NCBI GenBank assembly: GCA_021162905.1
Contig: JAGGXT010000046.1
Coordinates: forward strand, 1 to 7,722
Direction of reading: 5' to 3'
From: Candidatus Odinarchaeota archaeon
Lineage (GTDB): Archaea > Asgardarchaeota > JAGGXT01
DNA: 7,722 nt
A program made the position numbers and the translations under genes. The notes under the pieces are model-generated. The model ran no database searches and was not told where the DNA came from. It was given only the letters and a program-made list of their open reading frames with translations. Numbering within the stretch: position 1 is the first letter of the stretch; each line of letters opens with the position of its first letter. Below are positions 1-5,886 of this stretch, piece after piece.

Positions 1-231
1 ACTGTTGACAAGCTTGCTGAGGCTCAGAGGCGTACTGAGGAGCGGTTAGATCGGTTGTCGGAGACTGTTGACAAGCTTGCTGAGGCTCAGAGGCGTACTG
101 AGGAGCGGTTAGATCGGTTGTCGGAGACTGTTGACAAGCTTGCTGAGGCTCAGAGGCGTACTGAGGAGCGATTAAACGAGCTTGCCGAGGCACAAAGGCG
201 GACTGAGGAGCAGATAAATAGGTTGTCGGAG
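1..231 (+). repeat. 63-bp tandem coding repeats (coiled-coil units)
   Basis: Bases 1-63 and 64-126 are identical over all 63 positions. A third copy starting at 127 matches up to about 170, then diverges. A shorter, degenerate unit follows from 181 to about 231 (LAEAQRRTEEQINRLSE). The 63-bp period equals 21 residues, or three heptads, so copy-number changes keep both reading frame and coiled-coil phase. The array probably continues to the left of the window, so the total number of copies is unknown. Confidence 0.93.
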
Positions 232-633
232 GCTGTTAGGAATCTTTCGGTTAGTGTATCAAGGCTTAGTGATACTGTGGGATTTGGCTTGGAGGACATA
301 GCTCGTGTTGTTGTTCCTGGATGGCTTTATAGGCATGAAAGCATCAATATAGATAGTTTAGATAGGAAGTTCTTCAAGATAGATACTGAGGAAATCGAAG
401 TAAACTTATATGGCATTGGAAGTAGAGATGAGAAGCGTGTGATAGTAATAGGAGAATGCAAATCCAGAATTTATCGCAGTGATGTAGAAAAATTTAGTTC
501 CGTTGTTGGTAGGCTAAGGGAAATTATAGGTGACGAAATCTATGCATTAATGTTCGGCTACTGGATTCATCCATCGGCTGAAGAAGCAGCAAAAAAATAT
601 AGAATAACGTTAATTGCCAGCTACATGAGGTAG
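1..633 (+). CDS. Coiled-coil protein with C-terminal PD-(D/E)XK nuclease-like domain (5' end outside window)
   Basis: The reading frame is open from base 1, so the true start lies upstream; the TTG at 55 is only a Leu codon inside a repeat. Codons 1 to about 85 are a heptad-like coiled coil built from tandem copies of a unit of the type LSETVDKLAEAQRRTEERLDR. After a linker (RNLSVSVSRLSDTVGFGLED) comes a compact alpha/beta domain of about 110 residues ending at TAG 631-633. It contains EVNLYG (397-414) and VIGECKSR (ECK at 454-462), matching the E-x-D ... (D/E)-x-K layout of archaeal coiled-coil proteins of the PD-(D/E)XK superfamily. In relatives the first motif usually reads E-V/I-D; here the Asp position is Asn (403-405), so catalysis is doubtful. 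The cellular role of these proteins is unknown. The domain call is from motifs and is fairly secure; nuclease activity is only inferred. The gene is followed by an AT-rich spacer and a new promoter. Confidence 0.75.
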   Translation, partial: TVDKLAEAQRRTEERLDRLSETVDKLAEAQRRTEERLDRLSETVDKLAEAQRRTEERLNELAEAQRRTEEQINRLSEAVRNLSVSVSRLSDTVGFGLEDIARVVVPGWLYRHESINIDSLDRKFFKIDTEEIEVNLYGIGSRDEKRVIVIGECKSRIYRSDVEKFSSVVGRLREIIGDEIYALMFGYWIHPSAEEAAKKYRITLIASYMR

Positions 634-654
634 TCTATTTATTTATGAAAATAA

Positions 655-664
655 AAATATATTA
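655..664 (+). promoter_or_regulatory. Probable TATA box for the large membrane protein gene
   Basis: AAATATATTA lies in the AT-rich spacer after the TAG at 631-633. A transcription start about 25 nt downstream would fall near 685, about 30 nt before the preferred GTG start at 717 and almost on the alternative GTG at 687. Position and composition only; the region is AT-rich, so chance matches are likely. Confidence 0.35.
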
Positions 665-705
665 ATTTTTAATTCCAAAGTAATTTGTGAGAACTATTAA
701 CAATA

Positions 706-713
706 GAGGGGAT
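706..713 (+). promoter_or_regulatory. Ribosome binding site that favours the start at 717
   Basis: GAGGGGAT differs by one base from GAGGTGAT, the complement of the archaeal 16S 3' end. The GAGG core ends 7 nt before GTG 717. The upstream in-frame GTG at 687 has no such sequence and would only suit leaderless translation. Confidence 0.55.
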
Positions 714-716
714 ATC

Positions 717-2756
717 GTGCAAAAAGGTGGGATTAGGAAACTGTTGAGTCCTTACTTTTTCCCAATTTTGATATCCATAGGAGGTATTATTCTTGGAATT
801 CCACTATATCTTGTAGCGTCACCTTATATCAAAGTTACATCAGTTCATAAAAATAACATAGAGGCTTATTCAGATATAGACTTGAGTGATCTCCGCCATT
901 TAACAGTGCGTTTTGTGTCACGGTATAATTCTTTTATTTATGCGGTAATCTCACTATCAGGTTCCTATACAATTGAAGGGTTTATTCTTGCAAAGCATAA
1001 TCTTCAAGGAAATGTCATTTGGGCAAAACTTTTTGGAACAGAGAATGGAGACTTTTTCTGGTATAATAGCACTAAACCTTTACAATTTATTGTCAATAAG
1101 AGTAGTGGTGATGTTTTCCTAATTCTTAGAGCTACAAGAGTAAATGAATACATTAGACACATATTTTTAGTCAAAATTAATGAAAACTCCGACTTGCTAT
1201 GGGCAAAAGAAATTGATATCTGGAATCCATATAAAACTCCTATTGCTCATCAATACTGCTTAGCAATAGACGAAAATGGCAATGTTCTAGTTACCATTCG
1301 CAAAAGTGAAGGTGCTAAATGGTATTTTCTCAAGTTTAGTAGCAGAAATGGAACATTATTGCTTAATAAAACGTATAATTTGGTATCTGATCTAAAATAC
1401 ATAGACTTTGTTGGAATAAGAGTTATTGGCGATACAACTTTCATTTTGGGATACCGATATGGGAATAACATTACAGTACTATATAAGTTAGATAAATATG
1501 GAAATATAACTTTTGAGAACCAATGTGCTTTTCCAAATGATTGGGAAGGGTTGACACCTATAGTAAACGTAACTTGGGATCCTAAAAAGCAACAAGTGAC
1601 TTTATATAATAGTCATTTGCAAGTTGCTGCCCTATCACTAAATGGTAGTTTAATGTGGATGAAAAACATAATCAACGAAAAGGTATTCACGCGTGATGTT
1701 TACCTTAGCTCTGATGGTAGCGGAATTGCTATAAGTATGACTAAGGGTATCCATTACAATCATCCATATAATGTATTTGAGGTGATCTTATTTGAGAATT
1801 TCACAACAGTGGCCGTTATTGAGAGGCTTTTTTCTCAAGATGAAGAAATGCTTTTTGGAGTAAAAGTTGCATACTTCAATCAATCATCAAAAGATTTTAT
1901 TATCATAGAATATACTCGTTATAGCTTGTTCTTTGAATTCTCTAAAGTAGTTATGAGCCAAAACCTTTTCTTATTGGTATATAATAGTCAACTTATCTTA
2001 ATCGGCTTGCTGACTCTACTATTTGCTCAGAAAATTATAGTCAGAGGGTTATCAATACACAAAAACGGATTATCAAATAAAATATATGTTTTAAGTTACC
2101 TAGGCCATTATACAATCGGTTTTGTAATCGGGATATTTGGAATCCTAACGTTCGGAATCTTTCTTATTTATATGATATACAGCACTTTCTTAGAATTAGT
2201 AATTTTATTTGGTCAGTATCTAATCATTGCTACAACAATTTTTGTTCTTCCTCCGCTTGCTATTTGTTTGTTTCTGATTGCTAGGCGTCATTGGAGTCTG
2301 CATAATATGCTTCTCTTAATAATACTTATTTGCATTCCACTCATGCTTTCCATTTTCTTAATTTTTGATCCTAAAATATTATTTACAACCTATACATACT
2401 ATGATGTCATTGCAAATGTGTTCGTAATTGGAACAATTTTTGGTATGTTATGCGGATTCTTCTATTACACCTTATTTCAATATGCCATTAGGAACACAAA
2501 TTACTCTATCGCATTGCCTTGTTTTAAAAAGTCGTCTAATCGGAATTTGCTATTAGAAATGGTCTTTCCGATACTATTAATAATTGATGCTTTTGCGGTT
2601 CTCAGCATGATGTCCAACATTCTCTTGTATGATATAGTAACTATTGTAAGCTTTACTGTAAGCACGTGTGTATTTGCATTTGGCATAACCCTTTGGCTTG
2701 AATTTTTAGCAATTTTTCCTTACCTAAAACAGCAAACCTTGTCAATCACAAAATAG
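717..2756 (+). CDS. Large multi-pass membrane protein with propeller-like extracytoplasmic domain, function unknown
   Basis: I do not recognise a named family. With the GTG start at 717 the protein has 679 residues; an in-frame GTG at 687 would add ten, but 717 has the better ribosome site. One N-terminal membrane segment (about 11-34) is followed by an outer domain of about 380 residues. This contains recurring turns plus strands such as LQGNVIWAKLF (about 96-106), NENSDLLWAKEI (155-166), RNGTLLLNKTY (210-220), KYGNITFENQ (260-269) and LNGSLMWMKNI (308-318). These look like PQQ/WD-type beta-propeller blades. The outer domain carries about ten N-x-S/T sequons, in line with surface glycosylation. 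The last 265 residues hold about eight hydrophobic segments (roughly 416-438, 463-489, 491-521, 530-551, 562-588, 611-630, 635-663). A sensor, adhesin or transport-linked role is possible, but nothing here decides it. It converges with wtpC, 43 bp apart, so it is not part of that operon. Confidence 0.7.
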   Translation: MQKGGIRKLLSPYFFPILISIGGIILGIPLYLVASPYIKVTSVHKNNIEAYSDIDLSDLRHLTVRFVSRYNSFIYAVISLSGSYTIEGFILAKHNLQGNVIWAKLFGTENGDFFWYNSTKPLQFIVNKSSGDVFLILRATRVNEYIRHIFLVKINENSDLLWAKEIDIWNPYKTPIAHQYCLAIDENGNVLVTIRKSEGAKWYFLKFSSRNGTLLLNKTYNLVSDLKYIDFVGIRVIGDTTFILGYRYGNNITVLYKLDKYGNITFENQCAFPNDWEGLTPIVNVTWDPKKQQVTLYNSHLQVAALSLNGSLMWMKNIINEKVFTRDVYLSSDGSGIAISMTKGIHYNHPYNVFEVILFENFTTVAVIERLFSQDEEMLFGVKVAYFNQSSKDFIIIEYTRYSLFFEFSKVVMSQNLFLLVYNSQLILIGLLTLLFAQKIIVRGLSIHKNGLSNKIYVLSYLGHYTIGFVIGIFGILTFGIFLIYMIYSTFLELVILFGQYLIIATTIFVLPPLAICLFLIARRHWSLHNMLLLIILICIPLMLSIFLIFDPKILFTTYTYYDVIANVFVIGTIFGMLCGFFYYTLFQYAIRNTNYSIALPCFKKSSNRNLLLEMVFPILLIIDAFAVLSMMSNILLYDIVTIVSFTVSTCVFAFGITLWLEFLAIFPYLKQQTLSITK

Positions 2757-2799
2757 ATAGCTGCTCTAATATCACATCTTTCTTAGACCTAAATGTGCA

Positions 2800-3846
2800 T
2801 TAAAAGACCCTAACTGAGGATGCCTTGAATGATACAAATACCTTAGATTTGCTTTTTAGATCCATCTCAACAAATGACTTCTTTGTAATAACCGCATAAA
2901 TAGGCATACCAATATCTATCTTTAAGCGTATGAGAGCTCCTTCGTCTTTCATGTCAACTATCTTTCCCTCAAATGTATTTCGTGCACTACTGCTGATTGG
3001 TTTCGTGCTGACTAATACATCCTCTGGTCTAAAAGCGATAGTGACATTACCTGTTTTTTCACCGAAGGCCTCTACAACTATCTTATTCTCAAGATTTATT
3101 TTCAAAATGCCATTTTCACTTTTCGCATATCCCCTAAATATATTGTCAAACCCGACAAACTTTGCTGTAAACTCATGTGATGGATTTTGAAATATTTCCT
3201 GGGGTGTTCCTAATTCTAATAGCTCTCCTTCATTTAAAATTCCTATTCTATCAGCTAGCACATACGCCTCAATCTGATCATGGGTTACATAAATTGTATT
3301 AATTTTAAATCTATCATGTAGCCTGCGTATTTCATCTCTAAGTGTTTTTCTTACCCGAGCATCCAATGCGCTCAAGGGTTCATCAAGAAGTAGAACCTCG
3401 GGCTGTATTACTAGTGCTCTTGCTAATGCCACCCTTTGTTTTTCACCACCGCTTAAAGTGTGAGGTTTTCTATCAAGCAGATGAGATATACCAAGCAGCT
3501 CTGCCATTTTCTCAGTTCTATCATCCATTTCATCCTTAGATAATTTCCTCATTTTAAGGCCAAATGAGATATTCTCACGAACAGTCAAGTGGGGAAAGAG
3601 AATAAAATCCTGGTAAACAAAGCCAATATTTCTGTTTTCTGGGGGCTCAAAAGTCACATCACGATTATTGATAATAATGGTCCCAGAGTCAATAGGAACT
3701 ATACCAGCAATTGATTCAAGAAGCATAGTCTTTCCAGCACCAGACGGTCCAAGAATAACTAATAACTCGCCGTCCTCACTCATAAAAGATATATCATTGA
3801 GTTTGAAGTTTTTAACACTGCGTGTTAGGTGTCTGACTTCAATCAT
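2800..3846 (-). CDS. wtpC: Tungstate/molybdate ABC transporter ATP-binding protein
   Basis: This is the ATPase that powers oxyanion import through WtpB. The 348-residue protein has every ABC motif: Walker A GPSGAGKT (33-40), Q-loop Gln79, signature LSGGE (131-135), Walker B VLLLDEP (151-157), D-loop SALD (159-162) and switch His189. Residues from about 235 to the end form the C-terminal extension typical of the molybdate/sulfate/spermidine class, with a TOBE-like regulatory domain (about 284-346) that in relatives can sense the anion. The length suits the family. The ATG at 3846 follows an exact AGGAGG SD (3863-3858) lying inside the end of wtpB, with only 6 bp between the genes, so the two are co-transcribed and probably translationally coupled. 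The motifs are shared with sulfate and Fe(III) importers; tungstate/molybdate is chosen because of the adjacent WtpA-type binding protein. Confidence 0.93.
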   Translation of the reverse strand: MIEVRHLTRSVKNFKLNDISFMSEDGELLVILGPSGAGKTMLLESIAGIVPIDSGTIIINNRDVTFEPPENRNIGFVYQDFILFPHLTVRENISFGLKMRKLSKDEMDDRTEKMAELLGISHLLDRKPHTLSGGEKQRVALARALVIQPEVLLLDEPLSALDARVRKTLRDEIRRLHDRFKINTIYVTHDQIEAYVLADRIGILNEGELLELGTPQEIFQNPSHEFTAKFVGFDNIFRGYAKSENGILKINLENKIVVEAFGEKTGNVTIAFRPEDVLVSTKPISSSARNTFEGKIVDMKDEGALIRLKIDIGMPIYAVITKKSFVEMDLKSKSKVFVSFKASSVRVF

Positions 3847-3852
3847 AGTACC

Positions 3853-4653
3853 CTACTCCTCCTTTGCACCTTTCAGTTGAATGTACTTTACAATTGCAAA
3901 GATTATTAAGGTTATTACAATTAATACTGACGTAATGGGAATCACTGCAGATAACCCAAACAAAACAAATCTCTTATAGATTAGTACAGGGGCTGTTGTG
4001 GGATAGTATGCTAGAATTATCACAGCACCGAATTCTGAGATTGCTCTAGCCCAACTTAGAATGCAACCCGTGATAATACTATGGGTTGCCATAGGTAGTT
4101 CAATGTAAAGGAATGCCTTAGATGGCTTAGCCCCGAGCGTTCTAGCAACATGATGATATCTGGGATCTATCTCTTGAAAACTTTCACGGACTGTTTTTAT
4201 ATAGAAAGGTGCACTCACAAACATTTGAGCTACAATTATTCCAAAAATAGTATCTATGAAATGTATGCCATATGATGAAAGGATCGCACCTATAGGTCCA
4301 CTTTCTCCGAATAGCGTCAATAGGGCAATACCAGCTACCGTATGCGGTAAGAGTATTGGAATATCAATGATAGAATCTACAATTCTTTTTAGCGGAAAAT
4401 CTTTTCTGGCCAAAATATACGCTAGAGGTGTTCCGAAAATAAAAGCTAAGAGTGTGGCTATGGCAGCTGTATAAAAGCTTAGAAATATCGAATACTGAAC
4501 TTCATAGTCTAAAAGAGCATCAATAAAGGTGTGAGGTGAAGTTACCAGCAACACATTAACAACTGGTAAGAATAAGAAAAGGAAAATAATAAGCCCTAAG
4601 GTCATAAAAGAAATCAACATTAATGAAACTCTTCGTGTTTGCATTTTCATCAC
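3853..4653 (-). CDS. wtpB: Tungstate/molybdate ABC transporter permease
   Basis: This is the membrane channel subunit of the importer. The 266-residue protein shows about six hydrophobic segments (roughly 11-38, 54-82, 97-117, 136-154, 191-213, 233-258). It has the cytoplasmic EAA coupling loop that docks on the ATPase (HVARTLGAKPSKAFLYIELP, about 168-187), followed by ARAISEFGA (about 202-210), a segment conserved in ModB/WtpB permeases. The start is uncertain: GTG 4653, ATG 4650 and ATG 4644 are all in frame. No strong SD precedes GTG 4653, whereas GTGAT at 4653-4649 is itself a good SD four bases before ATG 4644. The gene lies 62 bp after wtpA and 6 bp before wtpC, the normal A-B-C order. 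Confidence 0.92.
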   Translation of the reverse strand: MMKMQTRRVSLMLISFMTLGLIIFLFLFLPVVNVLLVTSPHTFIDALLDYEVQYSIFLSFYTAAIATLLAFIFGTPLAYILARKDFPLKRIVDSIIDIPILLPHTVAGIALLTLFGESGPIGAILSSYGIHFIDTIFGIIVAQMFVSAPFYIKTVRESFQEIDPRYHHVARTLGAKPSKAFLYIELPMATHSIITGCILSWARAISEFGAVIILAYYPTTAPVLIYKRFVLFGLSAVIPITSVLIVITLIIFAIVKYIQLKGAKEE

Positions 4654-4697
4654 TAAAGAATTTTTGTTGTTTTCAAAGAATAAAAAGATAAGGAAAG

Positions 4698-4707
4698 TTT
4701 AAATATA
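4698..4707 (-). promoter_or_regulatory. Possible internal promoter (TATA box) ahead of wtpB
   Basis: On the minus strand TATATTTAAA lies just after the wtpA stop (4716). A transcript starting about 25 nt downstream would give wtpB a short leader. A T-rich stretch on the same strand (around 4690-4670, CTTTTTATTCTTT) could also be an archaeal terminator after wtpA. Neither is proven. Together they suggest that binding protein and permease/ATPase may be expressed at different levels. Confidence 0.3.
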
Positions 4708-4715
4708 GATAACAA

Positions 4716-5678
4716 TTATGGCGAATAATTTGTAACATTTCCTCTTAAAGCTTCGGGAACTTTATTTACGTCATTTGTAAGTGCAGGATATATGGGTGGC
4801 TGACCTAAGCTTTCAAATACTTGCTGACCCGTTTTACTTAGGAGTAATTGCAAAAATCGTACTGCAATATCTGGATGTGGTGCTTTTTTAGGAATTGTCA
4901 CACCATACAGTATCGGTTTTCCAATAATCAACGTACCATCAGATAAGGTTATGTTAACTTGTGAATAATACTCCACCTTATCCCAATACCCTAAGTTGAT
5001 TTCTGAAGGCAGCTCAATATAGGATAAATTATGCTGAACTGCTACTGATTTATATTCAAAGGCATAATCAAGCTCGCCACTTTCTAGAAGTGCTAATAAC
5101 TCAACAGACTTTGGCCGAATTATACGCCTACTGGAATTTATGAATAGAGACTCATATATATTCTTGCCGTAGTAAATATCACTTAATTTCCAAACTAAAA
5201 GAGTTCTATACCCACATGGATCTTGATCGGGATCAGAGTGGCCATACGTTACATCAGACCTATTTAGAATCTCATACCAGTTGTTTGCATTTATTTCATC
5301 GGCATATTTACTATTTTCTGTAAATGCAATAACCATCTCATTACGTGCAAAAATGATATACCAATCGGATAAATTCTCTGGAAACAAGTAATTTGTAATT
5401 ACCTCATAATCAGCTACCGCAAGGATATCTGCGGTTCTATTGCCTTCTACTATTAACCTTGCAGCTGTCACACTTCCATATCCCTCTAAATTTACATGGA
5501 CATCTGGATTTTCATGCATAAAGATTTCACTTAAACTTTTGAAAGGTACTGCTAAGCTGCCAGCATGCAAAATGGTCAGCTCTGTTTTTTGGGACTGATA
5601 AGTATATATGAAAATCATAGATACTCCGGCTAAGATAAGTAACAGCAGCAAAGCAATTAGTTTTCTATCCATGGTCAT
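4716..5678 (-). CDS. wtpA: Tungstate/molybdate-binding protein of an ABC transporter
   Basis: This is the extracytoplasmic solute receptor that captures tungstate or molybdate and hands it to WtpB. The 320-residue protein begins with a charged start and one hydrophobic segment (about 7-25), then HAGSL (38-42), the opening oxyanion-binding loop of the WtpA/ModA family. In structurally characterised archaeal WtpA/ModA proteins an Asp and a Glu complete octahedral coordination of the metal. The equivalents appear to be Asp153 in DQDPCGYR (151-158) and Glu208 in YAFEYKSV (205-212). Both are present, which favours the archaeal WtpA type over bacterial ModA. The ATG at 5678 has GGTGAT (5689-5684) five bases upstream, an exact anti-SD match. 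There is no Cys after the hydrophobic segment, so the protein is probably held by an uncleaved anchor or released rather than lipid-linked. It carries about eight N-x-S/T sequons. Tungstate versus molybdate cannot be decided from sequence. Confidence 0.93.
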   Translation of the reverse strand: MTMDRKLIALLLLLILAGVSMIFIYTYQSQKTELTILHAGSLAVPFKSLSEIFMHENPDVHVNLEGYGSVTAARLIVEGNRTADILAVADYEVITNYLFPENLSDWYIIFARNEMVIAFTENSKYADEINANNWYEILNRSDVTYGHSDPDQDPCGYRTLLVWKLSDIYYGKNIYESLFINSSRRIIRPKSVELLALLESGELDYAFEYKSVAVQHNLSYIELPSEINLGYWDKVEYYSQVNITLSDGTLIIGKPILYGVTIPKKAPHPDIAVRFLQLLLSKTGQQVFESLGQPPIYPALTNDVNKVPEALRGNVTNYSP

Positions 5679-5688
5679 GTAACATCAC

Positions 5689-5712
5689 CGATATGTATAA
5701 TTATACATATCG
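5689..5712. promoter_or_regulatory. ModE-like operator O1 at the wtpA promoter (perfect 24-bp palindrome)
   Basis: The arms CGATATGTA and TACATATCG flank the six bases TAATTA, and the whole 24 bp is an exact palindrome. On the minus strand it lies between the TATA box (5723-5714) and the start codon, covers the expected transcription start, and its last base is the first base of the SD. A bound protein would block initiation. The layout resembles the known ModE element (CG-N-TATATA, N6/7, then the inverse), differing mainly by G for A within each arm. The regulator is not in this window. Confidence 0.82.
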
Positions 5713-5713
5713 A

Positions 5714-5723
5714 CTATTTAAGG
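5714..5723 (-). promoter_or_regulatory. TATA box of the wtpA promoter
   Basis: On the minus strand CCTTAAATAG holds a TTAAATA core, one base from operator O1. A start about 25 nt downstream falls near 5693, giving a leader of roughly 15 nt that includes the GGTGAT ribosome site. Spacing and adjacency to the operator support it. Confidence 0.55.
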
Positions 5724-5788
5724 ATTTCTGAATTTATTTACTTTCGTGATTTAGTGCCTATATTCACAATTAGGAACAATTGCAATGC

Positions 5789-5841
5789 TAAGTTCTTTTT
5801 CGGAGAGATATAAAAAGAGAAAAATGTTTATAAAGAACTTA
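5789..5841. repeat. 10-bp inverted repeat bracketing the rightward TATA boxes
   Basis: TAAGTTCTTT (5789-5798) and AAAGAACTTA (5832-5841) are exact inverse complements separated by 33 bases. The interval contains TATAAAAAG (5809-5817), and the right arm overlaps the end of TTTATAAAG (5827-5835). It may be a site for a second protein or may be chance in an AT-rich region. Confidence 0.45.
5827..5835 (+). promoter_or_regulatory. TATA box of the rightward (oxidoreductase-like) promoter
   Basis: TTTATAAAG is a good archaeal TATA match. A start about 25 nt downstream falls near 5856, inside operator O2. A second candidate, TATAAAAAG (5809-5817), lies further upstream and would start transcription before the operator. 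Confidence 0.5.
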
Positions 5842-5847
5842 TTTTTC

Positions 5848-5873
5848 TCGATATGTATGACTGTACATATCGA
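5848..5873. promoter_or_regulatory. ModE-like operator O2 at the rightward promoter
   Basis: It carries the same nine-base half-sites as O1, CGATATGTA and TACATATCG, with one further complementary pair (T and A) at the outer ends, around a non-palindromic centre TGACTG. The centre, 5860.5, is exactly 160 bp from the O1 centre at 5700.5. It runs directly into the AAGGAG ribosome site (5873-5878). Conservation of the arms but not the spacer is what a dimeric regulator's site looks like. Confidence 0.8.
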
Positions 5874-5886
5874 AGGAGAGTGATTT

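Noticed and set aside
55..57. TTG at 55 as the start of the first gene
   Set aside because: The same frame is open back to base 1 with identical repeat coding sequence, so this is an internal Leu and the gene is cut by the window edge.
1..231. The 63-bp repeats as a CRISPR array or mobile-element repeat
   Set aside because: The repeats are contiguous without spacers, in frame, and encode heptads; there are no cas or transposase genes nearby.
2757..2799. Bidirectional terminator between the convergent genes
   Set aside because: No clear stem-loop and only weak T-rich runs; the 43-bp gap shows no specific signal.
2930..3880. Plus-strand open frames opposite wtpC
   Set aside because: Antisense shadows of a strongly conserved ATPase gene, with no motifs or ribosome sites of their own.
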